Notes under the pieces: generated by a model
Databases searched by the model: none
The model's input: the letters and a program-made list of their open reading frames with translations, nothing else
What the model was told of the DNA's origin: nothing
Program-made: the position numbers and the translations under genes
Assembly: GCA_017463255.1 (NCBI GenBank)
Contig: JAFTPP010000032.1
Span: 1 to 64,000 of the forward strand
Direction: 5' to 3'
DNA length: 64,000 nt
Origin: Lachnospiraceae bacterium
GTDB lineage: Bacteria > Bacillota > Clostridia > Lachnospirales > Lachnospiraceae
Part shown: positions 35,232 to 44,381 of the stretch, one piece after another
Numbering within the stretch: position 1 is the stretch's first letter
How the letters are laid out: each line of letters starts with the position of its first letter

Positions 35232-36082
35232 TGAATTATCAATGGTATCCCGGTCATATGACCAAAGCAAAAAGAATGATGCAGGAAGATATCAAATTAA
35301 TTGATTTGGTAATTGAGCTTGTGGACGCTCGTGTTCCGCTTAGCAGCCGTAATCCTGACATCGATGAATTAGGAAAAAATAAAGCGAGATTAATCTTACT
35401 GAATAAATCAGACCTTGCAGATCCCAAAGCCAATAAGCTTTGGACTGCTTATTTTGAAGAAAAAGGTTTTTATGTTTTGGAAGTGAATTCCAGAAATGGT
35501 GTGGGCATAAAAGCTGTTCAGGGTAAAGTAAAGGAAGCATGTAAAGCAAAAATAGAGCGTGACAGAAAGCGGGGAATCATAAACCGTCCTGTACGTGCTA
35601 TGGTTGTGGGGATTCCTAATGTGGGTAAATCTACTTTTATCAATTCCTTTGCCGGAAAGGCATGTACTAAGACCGGTAATAAACCGGGTGTTACAAAAGG
35701 AAAACAGTGGATACGCCTTAATAAAGAGTTGGAATTATTAGATACGCCGGGAATTCTCTGGCCTAAATTTGAAGACCAGACAGTGGGACTACGTCTTGCC
35801 ATGATCGGTTCCATTAACGATGAAATCCTTCACATGGACGAAATGGCATTAGATATTATCGGTTTTTTAAAGGAAAAGTATCCGGTACAGTTTGCTGAAC
35901 GTTTTCAAGTTGATACATCTAAGAAAGCCTTAGATATTCTTACGGATATTTGTGATGTGAGAAAATGTTATAAGAAGGGACAGGAGCCTGACTATCAAAG
36001 AGCGTCACAAATTCTTACGGAAGAATTCAGAAGTGGAAAAATTGGTCAGATTACTCTTGAACTTCCACCTGAAAGGAAATAA
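35231..36082 (+). CDS. rbgA: Ribosome biogenesis GTPase RbgA (YlqF)
   Basis: RbgA is needed for late 50S assembly. The 283-residue circularly permuted GTPase has G4 (LNKSDL) before G1 (GIPNVGKSTFIN) and G3 (LDTPGILWP), plus a C-terminal RNA-binding helical domain. It is coupled to lepB by TAATG and lies between the two lepB genes. Confidence 0.96.
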   Translation: MNYQWYPGHMTKAKRMMQEDIKLIDLVIELVDARVPLSSRNPDIDELGKNKARLILLNKSDLADPKANKLWTAYFEEKGFYVLEVNSRNGVGIKAVQGKVKEACKAKIERDRKRGIINRPVRAMVVGIPNVGKSTFINSFAGKACTKTGNKPGVTKGKQWIRLNKELELLDTPGILWPKFEDQTVGLRLAMIGSINDEILHMDEMALDIIGFLKEKYPVQFAERFQVDTSKKALDILTDICDVRKCYKKGQEPDYQRASQILTEEFRSGKIGQITLELPPERK

Positions 36083-36138
36083 AATAGAAGAGGAGTTGTG
36101 CTTAGCAAATATATTAACTCCCTTATGAAAGGAACAGA

Positions 36139-36696
36139 ATGAAACCTTGGATGAAGGAATTGCTTAAAACAGGTTTGTATCTGCTGATTGTTCTTTGTGT
36201 TACTTTTTTGATTATTGAATTTGTGGGACAGAGAACGAAGGTAAAAGGTGACAGTATGAACCCTACCTTATCCCACGGGGACAACCTGATTGTGGATAAG
36301 ATTACATATCGGTTTAGTGATCCGGAACGTTTTGATATTATTGTCCTTGAGTACAAGTGGAAAAAGGATACTTATTATATTAAACGAATTATCGGATTGC
36401 CGGGAGAAACCGTGTACATTGATGAAGATGGAAAAATCTTTATCAAAGGTGTAGGTGAGGAAGAATTTGAATTGTTAACGGAATCTTACGGAAAAGAAGT
36501 AATCCGCGCCGCGGGGCGTGCATCCCAACCGGTAACCCTGGGAGAAGATGAGTATTTTGTCTTAGGGGATAATCGTAATGACAGTACGGATAGCCGTTCG
36601 GCATCTGTTGGCAATGTTCATATAGACCAGATAGTAGGCCGTGCATGGCTTAGAATCTGGCCCTTTAGTAAGATTGGATTTATGAAACACCAGTAG
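36139..36696 (+). CDS. lepB: Signal peptidase I (second copy)
   Basis: A 185-residue signal peptidase I with membrane helix at about 10-29, nucleophile S39 (GDSMNPTL), base K82 (YYIKRIIGLPGE) and GDNRNDSTDSRSA. It shares the S/K boxes with the first copy but differs in the N-terminus and the middle, so the pair is an old duplication or has different substrates. The SD GAAAGGA precedes ATG. Confidence 0.95.
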   Translation: MKPWMKELLKTGLYLLIVLCVTFLIIEFVGQRTKVKGDSMNPTLSHGDNLIVDKITYRFSDPERFDIIVLEYKWKKDTYYIKRIIGLPGETVYIDEDGKIFIKGVGEEEFELLTESYGKEVIRAAGRASQPVTLGEDEYFVLGDNRNDSTDSRSASVGNVHIDQIVGRAWLRIWPFSKIGFMKHQ

Positions 36697-36711
36697 AAAA
36701 TGGAGAAATAC

Positions 36712-37470
36712 ATGGAAGAAAAAATCAGTCAGATTAAAGAAAGATATCAGGCAGCAACTGTAAAGGAGCTGCCTGAATTTATAAAAAGCTATGAAAATGA
36801 TGTGCGTCCCGGTGTTGTAAGTCTTGTAAAAAAGGCACAAAAGAGACTTGAGGATTGGGGAAAAGAGATATTAAGAACGGAATTCATGTATCAGTATGAA
36901 GATAAATACAGTGAATATCAGGCAATTTGTGGTATTGATGAAGTAGGAAGAGGTCCCCTTGCAGGTCCTGTGGTGGCAGGCGCCGTGATTTTACCGAAAG
37001 ACCACAGAATATACGAATTAAATGATTCGAAACAGTTGTCGGCAAAAAAGAGAGATGAATTATATGAGCGCATTATGAGTGAGGCAGTTGCAACCGGAAT
37101 CGGTATTGTAGGCCCTGAACGGATTGATGAGATTAATATTTTACAGGCAACATATGAAGCTATGACTTTAGCTATTAATCAATTAAGCATTAAACCCGAT
37201 ATATTATTAAATGATGCCGTTACAATTCCTAAGGTACAGATACATCAGGTTCCTATTATTAAAGGGGATGCAAAGAGTGCTTCTATTGCAGCGGCAAGTA
37301 TTATTGCAAAAGTGACACGAGACCGGATGATGGAACAGTACGAAGAAATATTCCCTCAATATGGCTTTGCTTCTAACAAAGGGTATGGAGCAGCTGTTCA
37401 TATTGAAGCAATTAAACAATATGGTCCAACACCCATTCACAGAAAAACCTTTATTAAGAATTTTCTGTAG
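36712..37470 (+). CDS. rnhB: Ribonuclease HII
   Basis: RNase HII removes ribonucleotides from DNA. The ~252-residue product has an N-terminal helical extension (about 1-70) seen in Firmicutes, then the catalytic core with GIDEVGRGPLAGPV (D-E pair), LNDSKQLS, and the later aspartates in NDAVTIP and KGDAKSASIAAASI. GGAG at 36702 fits ATG 36712 with 6-base spacing, better than ATG 36700. Confidence 0.95.
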   Translation: MEEKISQIKERYQAATVKELPEFIKSYENDVRPGVVSLVKKAQKRLEDWGKEILRTEFMYQYEDKYSEYQAICGIDEVGRGPLAGPVVAGAVILPKDHRIYELNDSKQLSAKKRDELYERIMSEAVATGIGIVGPERIDEINILQATYEAMTLAINQLSIKPDILLNDAVTIPKVQIHQVPIIKGDAKSASIAAASIIAKVTRDRMMEQYEEIFPQYGFASNKGYGAAVHIEAIKQYGPTPIHRKTFIKNFL

Positions 37471-37507
37471 TTAATACTTCAAACTGTCATGGAAAGGTGG
37501 GCTTTCA

Positions 37508-39196
37508 GTGAACATGCATTTATCAAATGAATATAAACCTCATGACAGTGAAGTAATGTATAATCGCGGTTCTTCCCAGAATACGCCGAACACACAAGGT
37601 TTACATAACGTAGCGCCAGTCAATATGTCATATACCGGTTCCAATCATTTGGGACAAGTTTTAACCGGAGAAATTATTCAGGTTACTCCAAATACAGTGC
37701 AGTTATTGTTGCAGGACCAGTCTGTAATATCCGCAAGAATTGAAGGCAACGTGAATTTAAGTTTACATTCTACTATGAGCTTTGAGGTAAGCAATACTCA
37801 AGGTCATAATCTAATATTACGTCCATTGTATCTGAATACGGCAAATAACCAGACTTTGTTAAAAGCACTGGATGCAGCCGGAATTCCTAAAAATGAAAAA
37901 ACAATAGAGTTGGTCTCTAAGCAAATGGAGAGTAATCAGCCAATTGATAAAAATACGTTGCAGCGTATTTATCATGATATTTCAGAATACCCTCAGGCAA
38001 AAGTGTCTGATATTGTTGCTTTGCGCGAATTAGGTTTGCCGGTAAATGAAAATAATCTTACTCAGTTTAATGCATGTATGAATTTAAAGGAAACTTTCAG
38101 CAATTCATTGGCACAACTTCAACAACAGATAATGGCGGTTGTAAATGAACTTTCAGCTTCAGGACAGCCTGAAAGAGTAACTTCTTTTCTACAGGAACTT
38201 GCGAAAGCATTTGAGGGAGTTACAGCCCAGTCAGGACAACAAGGACAGCAAACCAATAACGTGTTTATTCATAATGGTGCTCCTGATAGTGTTGTTATGC
38301 CAGAGGGGCAGCCTTCCCAGAGCGTGGTAACTGCCGAAGGACAGACTCCCCATAACGTGGTAATTGTAGAGGGACAGCCTTCTCAGAGTATTGATACGCT
38401 ACAAGGGCAGCCTTCACAAAGTATTGTTTCGTCAGAAGGACAACCTTCTCAGAGTATTGATATGCCACAGGGTCAGCTTTCTCAGAGTAGCGTTGTGCCG
38501 CAGGACCAAGGGTTAGAAAGTGTAGGAACAGTAAAGGAACAGGAAGAGATTGAAAGGCGGGTTAAGCAGCTCTTTGAAAAGAATTTAGTTTGGGATATCG
38601 GGGAGATGGCGGATGAATCCAAAGATGTTTTAAAATCTTACGTAAAACAGCTTTATAATAAAGTTATGTCAACTGCAGATAAATTAGCTCAAATTGATGT
38701 TTCTAAGTTCCCTGAGGCGGAGCAACTGCAAAAATCTGCATCGCAGACCCACAATCAGGTCCAGTTTTTAAATGATTTAAATCAAAGCATTATGTATTTA
38801 CAAATTCCTTTGAAAGCGTCAGAAGCCTTAAAAGATGGGCATTTGCATGTATATGCACGCAATAAGAAGTTATCCTCATCCCAAGATGAGGTAACAGCGT
38901 TAATTCATTTGGATATGGAGCATTTGGGACCGGTGAGTGTATATGTCAGTTTACGGGATAATCATATCGGAACCAAGTTCTATTTACAGGATGAAGAAAC
39001 CATTGATTTAATTGGGCAGCATATTGATATGTTGAGTAAAAGAATAAAAGATAGAGGATATGACTTCCATGCAGAGATGACTCAGGTAAAGAATGATTAT
39101 GATCCGAAAAAGGTTCTTAAGAATGAAATAGGATTTACAGATGAGTCAATGAAGGACAGTTGTATCGGTCAATATTCTTTTGATGTGAGAGCATAA
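37508..39196 (+). CDS. FliK-like hook-length control protein (YlqG type)
   Basis: The 562-residue protein resembles FliK/YlqG. It has a beta-rich N-terminus (GQVLTGEIIQVTPNTVQLLLQDQ), a Gln-rich middle with six 11-residue repeats, and a C-terminal FliK-like domain (about 435-540; YLQIPLKAS, VTALIHLDMEHLGPVSVYVSLRDNHIGTKF). FliK measures the flagellar hook and switches export through FlhB. In Bacillus, ylqG and ylqH occupy the same place after rnhB. The start is GTG 37508 with AAGGTGG 7 bases upstream. Whether it serves flagella here is inference; an FlhB-C-like gene follows. Confidence 0.75.
   Translation: MNMHLSNEYKPHDSEVMYNRGSSQNTPNTQGLHNVAPVNMSYTGSNHLGQVLTGEIIQVTPNTVQLLLQDQSVISARIEGNVNLSLHSTMSFEVSNTQGHNLILRPLYLNTANNQTLLKALDAAGIPKNEKTIELVSKQMESNQPIDKNTLQRIYHDISEYPQAKVSDIVALRELGLPVNENNLTQFNACMNLKETFSNSLAQLQQQIMAVVNELSASGQPERVTSFLQELAKAFEGVTAQSGQQGQQTNNVFIHNGAPDSVVMPEGQPSQSVVTAEGQTPHNVVIVEGQPSQSIDTLQGQPSQSIVSSEGQPSQSIDMPQGQLSQSSVVPQDQGLESVGTVKEQEEIERRVKQLFEKNLVWDIGEMADESKDVLKSYVKQLYNKVMSTADKLAQIDVSKFPEAEQLQKSASQTHNQVQFLNDLNQSIMYLQIPLKASEALKDGHLHVYARNKKLSSSQDEVTALIHLDMEHLGPVSVYVSLRDNHIGTKFYLQDEETIDLIGQHIDMLSKRIKDRGYDFHAEMTQVKNDYDPKKVLKNEIGFTDESMKDSCIGQYSFDVRA
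38303..38500 (+). repeat. Six in-frame 33-bp repeats in the FliK-like gene
   Basis: Six consecutive 11-residue units of the type EGQPSQSIDTL, diverged at DNA level. They lie in the flexible Gln-rich linker between the N- and C-terminal domains. Confidence 0.8.
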
Positions 39197-39223
39197 AGTA
39201 GTAATTGGAAAGGATAGATGCCA

Positions 39224-39505
39224 ATGAATCCTAAAAAGCCAAAAATAAAGCAGGCCATAGCCTTAGAATATGACCCGAGCGAAGAAGCACCAAAGGTTAT
39301 TGCGTCCGGAAAAGGTGCAATTGCCGATAAAATTATTGAAAAAGCACAAGAGGAAAACATTCCGGTTCATAAAGACGAGCATCTGGCGAAGACGTTGTCT
39401 CAGCTGGAAATAGGAGAAATGATTCCTCCGGAGTTATATGAGGTTGTGGCGGAAATTCTCGTGTTTGTGGATGCCATGGATAAGATTAGGGCCAAGATGA
39501 AATAA
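39224..39505 (+). CDS. FlhB C-terminal-like protein (YlqH type)
   Basis: The ~93-residue protein matches only the cytoplasmic end of FlhB/EscU export-switch proteins (AIALEYDPSEEAPKVIASGKG ... IPVHKDEHLAKTL ... IPPELYEVVAEIL). The NPTH autocleavage motif and the membrane part are missing. It probably partners with the FliK-like protein just upstream. AAAGGA suits ATG 39224; ATG 39218 is the alternative. The stop overlaps the yraN start. Confidence 0.85.
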   Translation: MNPKKPKIKQAIALEYDPSEEAPKVIASGKGAIADKIIEKAQEENIPVHKDEHLAKTLSQLEIGEMIPPELYEVVAEILVFVDAMDKIRAKMK

Positions 39506-39894
39506 TGGATAAGGAAGAAAAAGGTATTAAGAATAAAAGGGAATTAGGAGCAAAATACGAAAAAACAGCCATGGAATATTTGCAAACCAAGGGGGTTCAT
39601 ATTCTGCAATCCAATTATCGTAACCGTTACGGAGAAATTGATATTGTAGCTTTGGATGGGGATACCTTGTGTTTCGTAGAGGTGAAATACCGTAAAACGG
39701 GAAAGGCAGGAACCTCCGAAGAAAGTGTGGGGTATGCAAAGCAAAAACAGATATGCAAAATATCGGATTTTTATCGTATGCAGAATCAAATACCCTTCCA
39801 CACTCCGGTTCGTTTTGATGTAATCGCAGTAAATGATGATAGAATACGATGGATGAAAAATGCCTTTGACTATTGCGGAAATTCATATTTTTAA
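39505..39894 (+). CDS. YraN/UPF0102 family endonuclease-like protein
   Basis: The 129-residue protein has the UPF0102 nuclease-fold core (LGAKYEKTAMEYL, YGEIDIVALDGDTLCFVEVKYR: E, D, E-x-K). Function is not firmly known; the fold suggests DNA cleavage or repair. Coupled by TAATG to the FlhB-like gene. Confidence 0.93.
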   Translation: MDKEEKGIKNKRELGAKYEKTAMEYLQTKGVHILQSNYRNRYGEIDIVALDGDTLCFVEVKYRKTGKAGTSEESVGYAKQKQICKISDFYRMQNQIPFHTPVRFDVIAVNDDRIRWMKNAFDYCGNSYF

Positions 39895-39919
39895 TTTGTG
39901 TAGAAGGTGGAGAACAAGA

Positions 39920-40726
39920 ATGAAAGAGCATAAAGAAAGTCCTTTGAGATATTTGACTTTTCAGTCTTTTGAACAATTTGAATGGATGACTCATTTGTTT
40001 ACAACCAGACACGGCGGTTGCAGTTCAAATGAGTTTTCTACGTTAAATTTAAGTTTTACCAGAGGAGATAATCCGGAATGTGTTCTTGAAAACTATAGCA
40101 GGGTGGCAAGTGCTTTAGGCGGCGGCATTACAGAAATTGTCTGTTCTGACCAGACCCATACGGATCATATCAGAATTGTGACAAAGGATGATTGTGGAAA
40201 GGGTGTTATCAGACAAAGAGATTATACTGATATTGACGGACTTATTACCAATGAACCCGGCGTTACCTTGGCATGCTTTTTTGCCGACTGTGTACCGGTA
40301 TATCTGGTGGATCCGGTTCATCGTGTGGTTGGGTTATGTCATTCCGGGTGGCGGGGAACCAAGTTGAAGATTAGTGCTAAGATGTTACAAAAGATGAATG
40401 AACTTTATGGAACGAATCCTACAGAAGTGTATGCGGGAATCGGACCCTGCATTTGTGGGAATTGTTACGAAATAGGAAATGATGTGGCAAAAGAGTTTAT
40501 GGAGTTTTCTTTTGCTGATGAAATATTGCAAAAAACTGATGAAGAACATTATCATTTGGATTTAGTTAAAACCAATGAGAAGATATTGTTGCAAGCGGGT
40601 GTCTTAAAGGAAAAGATAGAGTTACCGGGAATATGTACCTGTTGTAATCCTGAGTTTCTATTTTCTCATCGGGCAAGTCACGGTAAAAGAGGTAACCTAG
40701 GTGCTTTTATAAGAATAAAGCCATAA
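39920..40726 (+). CDS. pgeF: Peptidoglycan editing factor PgeF / multicopper-like purine nucleosidase
   Basis: The 268-residue YfiH/YlmD-family protein has HGGCSSNEFSTLNL, DQTHTDHI, FFADCVPVYLVDP, CHSGWRGT and GPCICGNCYEIG. Members have been described as polyphenol oxidases, purine nucleoside phosphorylases and an enzyme that removes misincorporated L-Ser from muropeptides. AGGTGGAG is upstream of ATG 39920, and the earlier ATG is inside yraN without SD. Confidence 0.92.
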   Translation: MKEHKESPLRYLTFQSFEQFEWMTHLFTTRHGGCSSNEFSTLNLSFTRGDNPECVLENYSRVASALGGGITEIVCSDQTHTDHIRIVTKDDCGKGVIRQRDYTDIDGLITNEPGVTLACFFADCVPVYLVDPVHRVVGLCHSGWRGTKLKISAKMLQKMNELYGTNPTEVYAGIGPCICGNCYEIGNDVAKEFMEFSFADEILQKTDEEHYHLDLVKTNEKILLQAGVLKEKIELPGICTCCNPEFLFSHRASHGKRGNLGAFIRIKP

Positions 40727-40729
40727 TCA

Positions 40730-40750
40730 TAAGAAAAACTTAAGAAAAAC
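40730..40750 (+). promoter_or_regulatory. Response-regulator-type direct repeat
   Basis: TAAGAAAAAC at 40730-40739 and again at 40741-40750, an 11-bp period, ending 27 bases before the -10 box. Spacing and place are typical for OmpR-family activators, here probably the regulator encoded just downstream. Confidence 0.55.
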
Positions 40751-40774
40751 ATGGCGAAATAATTAAAAATTAAC

Positions 40775-40783
40775 TGATATACT
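40775..40783 (+). promoter_or_regulatory. -10 box of the two-component operon
   Basis: Extended -10 TGATATACT without a good -35; the direct repeat upstream may substitute, suggesting activated transcription. Confidence 0.55.
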
Positions 40784-40815
40784 AAAGGAACAAGTAGTTT
40801 AAAGGGGAGAAAAAC

Positions 40816-41511
40816 ATGGCGACTATTTTAGTGTGTGATGATGATAAGGAAATTGTGGATGCGATAGAGATTTATCTTGTGCAAGAGGAATTTAGTGTAA
40901 TTAAGGCGTATGACGGGGAACAGGCAGTTGAAATGTTAAAAAGGAACAAGGTTGATTTAATATTGCTTGATATTATGATGCCTGTGATGGATGGAATCCA
41001 GGCTGCTGTAAAAATACGGAAAATCAGTTCCGTACCGATTATTATGCTTTCAGCAAAATCTGAGGATACAGATAAGATATTAGGATTAAATATGGGGGCA
41101 GATGATTATGTAACAAAACCCTTTAATCCCCTTGAACTCATTGCAAGAATTAAATCCCAGTTAAGAAGATATACCAAATTAAGCAATAACGTAAAGGAAA
41201 ATAATGCAGTTTTTTCATCGGGTGGTCTTGTAATGAATACAGAAACCAAAGAAGTATTTGTGGATGATGAGCCGGTTAAGCTTACGCCCATTGAATACAG
41301 GATTCTTCTTTTGTTAGTAAAGAATCAGGGCAGGGTCTTTTCCATAGATGAAATCTATGAAAACATATGGAATGAAGAACCCTTTGCTTCATCGGATAAT
41401 ACAGTGGCAGTACATATCAGACATATTCGTGAAAAAATAGAGATTAATCCGAGAGAACCCAAGTATCTGAAAGTGGTATGGGGTGTAGGTTATAAGGTGG
41501 AAAAGCAATAA
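40816..41511 (+). CDS. OmpR/PhoB-family response regulator
   Basis: The 231-residue protein has a receiver domain (acidic D8-D10, phospho-acceptor D52 in LLDIMMPVMDG, T/S in MLSAKS, K101 in VTKPFN). A C-terminal winged helix follows (LTPIEYRILLLLVKNQGRVFSIDEIYENIW ... VAVHIRHIREKIE ... VWGVGYK). It is followed 18 bases on by its sensor kinase and preceded by a direct repeat that suits autoregulation. The stimulus is unknown. Confidence 0.95.
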   Translation: MATILVCDDDKEIVDAIEIYLVQEEFSVIKAYDGEQAVEMLKRNKVDLILLDIMMPVMDGIQAAVKIRKISSVPIIMLSAKSEDTDKILGLNMGADDYVTKPFNPLELIARIKSQLRRYTKLSNNVKENNAVFSSGGLVMNTETKEVFVDDEPVKLTPIEYRILLLLVKNQGRVFSIDEIYENIWNEEPFASSDNTVAVHIRHIREKIEINPREPKYLKVVWGVGYKVEKQ

Positions 41512-41529
41512 AGCGGTAGGGGAATCAGA

Positions 41530-44046
41530 ATGAAAGCCAGAAGTAAAAAACGACTTTTTGTTATTTTAACGAATCATATATGTACGATTGCGCTAGTGAT
41601 ATGTGCTATGGTCTTGTGTTTCGAGTGCGCCTTCAAGGGACAGAGCATTGCATATATGTTAGATGAATCCAATAAAAGTAAATCGTTTGAAGACACGTAT
41701 ACGTATCAAGCTAAATTTGAACAATGCATAGCTGATGCCATTAAAATGACTGTCATACATGAGCAATTTGAAACAGATGGTAAGTTTGACGGAGATAAAA
41801 TTATTGATATCAAAAATTACGCCAATCATAAAACTCTTGATTATACAGAAGAGGAAAGTGTAACTTACTATTTAAAAGATTTGGTCAGATGGGGACAGAT
41901 TGGTTTCCGTGGCATCAAATATATGAGTGCAACCCAGTATGAAGAATTAAAAAATGTACTGGAATTAAGGAATCCGGCATCGAATAGTATTATTCAGGAA
42001 GAGTATGGGTACTTTGAAGAGTATCCCGGATATGTGAATAATTCTTTTACGGAAATTAAGGATGGGGAAACCTACTACATGGTATTAAAAGATGAATTCT
42101 GTCTTCCGTCTGATGAGGTTCCTTTAATCATGCATACAGAGAGCGTGGCACAATATGCGGAATATAGCGGATATCTTCAATCTACCATAGATATGTTAGT
42201 GACAAATTACGAAATGTATCGTCATTTTGAAGCCAAATTTAAAGAAAGTAACTTTAAGTTCTTTATTTCTTATGAAACTGAAGGAGAAGTAGGGAGTTTA
42301 TCCAATCTTTCGGGAATTCAAGAGTTGGGCGAATATACTACTCCGGAGGAAATTACAGAACGGTTTAAAAATTATGGAAGTTATTTGTGTTGTGCCTATG
42401 AAAATCTGTCAGAAACTGTTTCCAATGTAAAAGTGGATGAGGCTTATGTATGGAGTGAATTTGGTAAATACTTTTATGCCGGTTTAGATAATGTCAGAAT
42501 CTGGTTTGCGGTTGATACCCGATATAGTGCAGATGATAGCTTTTTACAGGCAAAAGAGTCATATTCTTATCAGCATGGCTGGTTTAAAAATGTATTTGTA
42601 GCAAGTGTTCTTCTTTTGTTTTTTATACTGATTAGTTATATCGTAATGGCAGTTTTAGAGAAAGAGGTGGAGAAAAAATGCATTTTTGACAGAATGCATA
42701 CGGAAACGAGTATCCTGGCAGGAGTGATTCTTATTTTTATTCCGTTTATCATCACGACAATCGGATTAAAGATATACTTTGGAGAAGTAATAGGTACAAT
42801 AGAAGCGGCCGGTACTTTACATATTGTCCTTGCTTCTGTCGGACTTGCCATTGGAACTTCAGTTACGAACTTTGCTTTATTAAGTCTTTATTTAAGCGTA
42901 ATCCGCAGAATGAAGTTAGGTAAAACATGGAGCCATTCATTGACAAAAAAATGTGTTGATCTGGTTAGATTCCTGGTACACCATCCAAGAATTCTGTTTA
43001 GTACGTTGCTTCCGTATGTTGGTGTTATTGTGGTGAATGCCCTTTTGATTATGTTATGGGTTGTAGAAGACAACTGGGGTATTCTGCTCATTCTTTTTGC
43101 GCTGGATACGTTTGTCGGGTACCGCATGTATCTAATCAAAAAACGGGAGCAGGAGTTATTCCATGGACTGGTGCAGATTAAGGACGGTAATTTTGATTAT
43201 AAACTGCCTACAGAAGACTTTTCCGGTGACCATAAGGTTATGGCAGACGCCATTAATCAAATTGGTGGAAGTATTAAAAAAGCTGTAGAGGTTTCAATTA
43301 AGGATGAACACTTGAAAACAGAATTGATTACCAATGTGAGCCACGATTTAAAAACTCCGTTAACATCTATTATTACTTATATTGATTTGATTAAGAGAGA
43401 AAAAATAGATAATAAGCGGGTAGAAGAATATGTGGAAATCCTTGAGAACAAATCCCTCAGATTAAAGCAGCTTACGGATGATTTGGTAGAGGCAAGCAAG
43501 ATTTCTTCCGGAAATATTGAGTTTCATATGCAGGTAATCGATTTGAATCAAATGGTGATGCAGGCATTTGGCGAGTTTGAAGACCGGTTTATGTCTAAGA
43601 ATCTCAAGGTAGAAGCGACTTTATCTGAAACACCTGCCTTTATTCTGGCAGATAGTGCAGGGATTTGGAGAGTTGTAGAGAATCTATATGGTAATATAGT
43701 AAAGTATGCCCTTGAAAATACAAGAGTTTATCTGGATATTGTGGTCTCAGAAAAAGTTGTTATGGTATTAAAAAATATATCTGCCCAAAAGCTTAGTAAA
43801 AAAGCCTCAGATTTGACGGAGCGATTTGTTAGAGGCGATTCGTCCAGAACCGGTGAAGGAAGCGGACTTGGTCTGTCAATTGCAGAAAGTCTTATTAGAG
43901 CACAGGGCGGCGAGTTTGATGTATTTTTAGATGGTGATTTGTTTAAGGTAGTCATTACTTTTGATAAAGCAGAACCTATTGACAAATTATCACAGAATGC
44001 TATAATGGACGAAACAATAGAAATGAGCGATGAAGAGAAAGAGTAG
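41530..44046 (+). CDS. Sensor histidine kinase with unusually many membrane segments
   Basis: The 838-residue kinase has an N-terminal membrane helix (about 9-31), a large extracellular domain (about 32-355), then several hydrophobic segments (about 357-380, 397-420, 428-455, 490-540). A HAMP-like linker (GLVQIKDGNFDYKLP) follows. The HisKA domain has H605 in NVSHDLKTPLTSI, and the ATPase has the boxes NLYGNIVKYAL, DLTERFVRG and GSGLGLSIAESL. The N-box is slightly changed (GNIVKYA for NAxKYT). The membrane layout is like a group of large clostridial kinases. Ligand unknown; phosphorylates the regulator upstream. Confidence 0.93.
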   Translation: MKARSKKRLFVILTNHICTIALVICAMVLCFECAFKGQSIAYMLDESNKSKSFEDTYTYQAKFEQCIADAIKMTVIHEQFETDGKFDGDKIIDIKNYANHKTLDYTEEESVTYYLKDLVRWGQIGFRGIKYMSATQYEELKNVLELRNPASNSIIQEEYGYFEEYPGYVNNSFTEIKDGETYYMVLKDEFCLPSDEVPLIMHTESVAQYAEYSGYLQSTIDMLVTNYEMYRHFEAKFKESNFKFFISYETEGEVGSLSNLSGIQELGEYTTPEEITERFKNYGSYLCCAYENLSETVSNVKVDEAYVWSEFGKYFYAGLDNVRIWFAVDTRYSADDSFLQAKESYSYQHGWFKNVFVASVLLLFFILISYIVMAVLEKEVEKKCIFDRMHTETSILAGVILIFIPFIITTIGLKIYFGEVIGTIEAAGTLHIVLASVGLAIGTSVTNFALLSLYLSVIRRMKLGKTWSHSLTKKCVDLVRFLVHHPRILFSTLLPYVGVIVVNALLIMLWVVEDNWGILLILFALDTFVGYRMYLIKKREQELFHGLVQIKDGNFDYKLPTEDFSGDHKVMADAINQIGGSIKKAVEVSIKDEHLKTELITNVSHDLKTPLTSIITYIDLIKREKIDNKRVEEYVEILENKSLRLKQLTDDLVEASKISSGNIEFHMQVIDLNQMVMQAFGEFEDRFMSKNLKVEATLSETPAFILADSAGIWRVVENLYGNIVKYALENTRVYLDIVVSEKVVMVLKNISAQKLSKKASDLTERFVRGDSSRTGEGSGLGLSIAESLIRAQGGEFDVFLDGDLFKVVITFDKAEPIDKLSQNAIMDETIEMSDEEKE

Positions 44047-44061
44047 TTTAATTGGAACCTA

Positions 44062-44313
44062 CAGAAAGTTGCCGGCTGATGAGAGGCGCAGCGGAAGATT
44101 AGATGAATACATCTCGGAGCTTCACACCGAAAACATGCAATATAATTAGCATAAGTCAGTAGGCTGTGACGGAAGACACCACCGTTATCCGGTGATAGTA
44201 TCGTTTGTAGTATATACAGGCTGTACTTATTAAGGCATCCGGCGTGAGCAGGATGTGAACTAAGGTGGTAACACGAGACATCCCCCTCGTCCTTAATTGG
44301 ACGGGGGTTTTTA
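44062..44313 (+). promoter_or_regulatory. Tyrosine T-box riboswitch
   Basis: The 335-base gap before tyrS holds a T-box leader. Stem I contains a specifier loop with GAATAC, giving Tyr codon TAC at 44108-44110. The T-box sequence AAGGTGGTAACACG is at 44262-44275; TGGT (44266-44269) can pair with the tRNA-Tyr ACCA end. A terminator CCCTCGTCC / GGACGGGGG plus T run is at 44284-44313. Uncharged tRNA-Tyr should favour the antiterminator and switch tyrS on. Confidence 0.93.
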
Positions 44314-44381
44314 TTTGCTTATATTACATTACCAAGTGCACAGAGTTACCTTGGTGGCAAGAACAGACAGGAGGAAAAAAC

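Noticed and set aside
44265..44381. N-terminal extension of TyrS
   Set aside because: The in-frame ATG lies in the T-box antiterminator and the region contains the terminator; ATG 44382 has a strong SD and gives the standard protein start.
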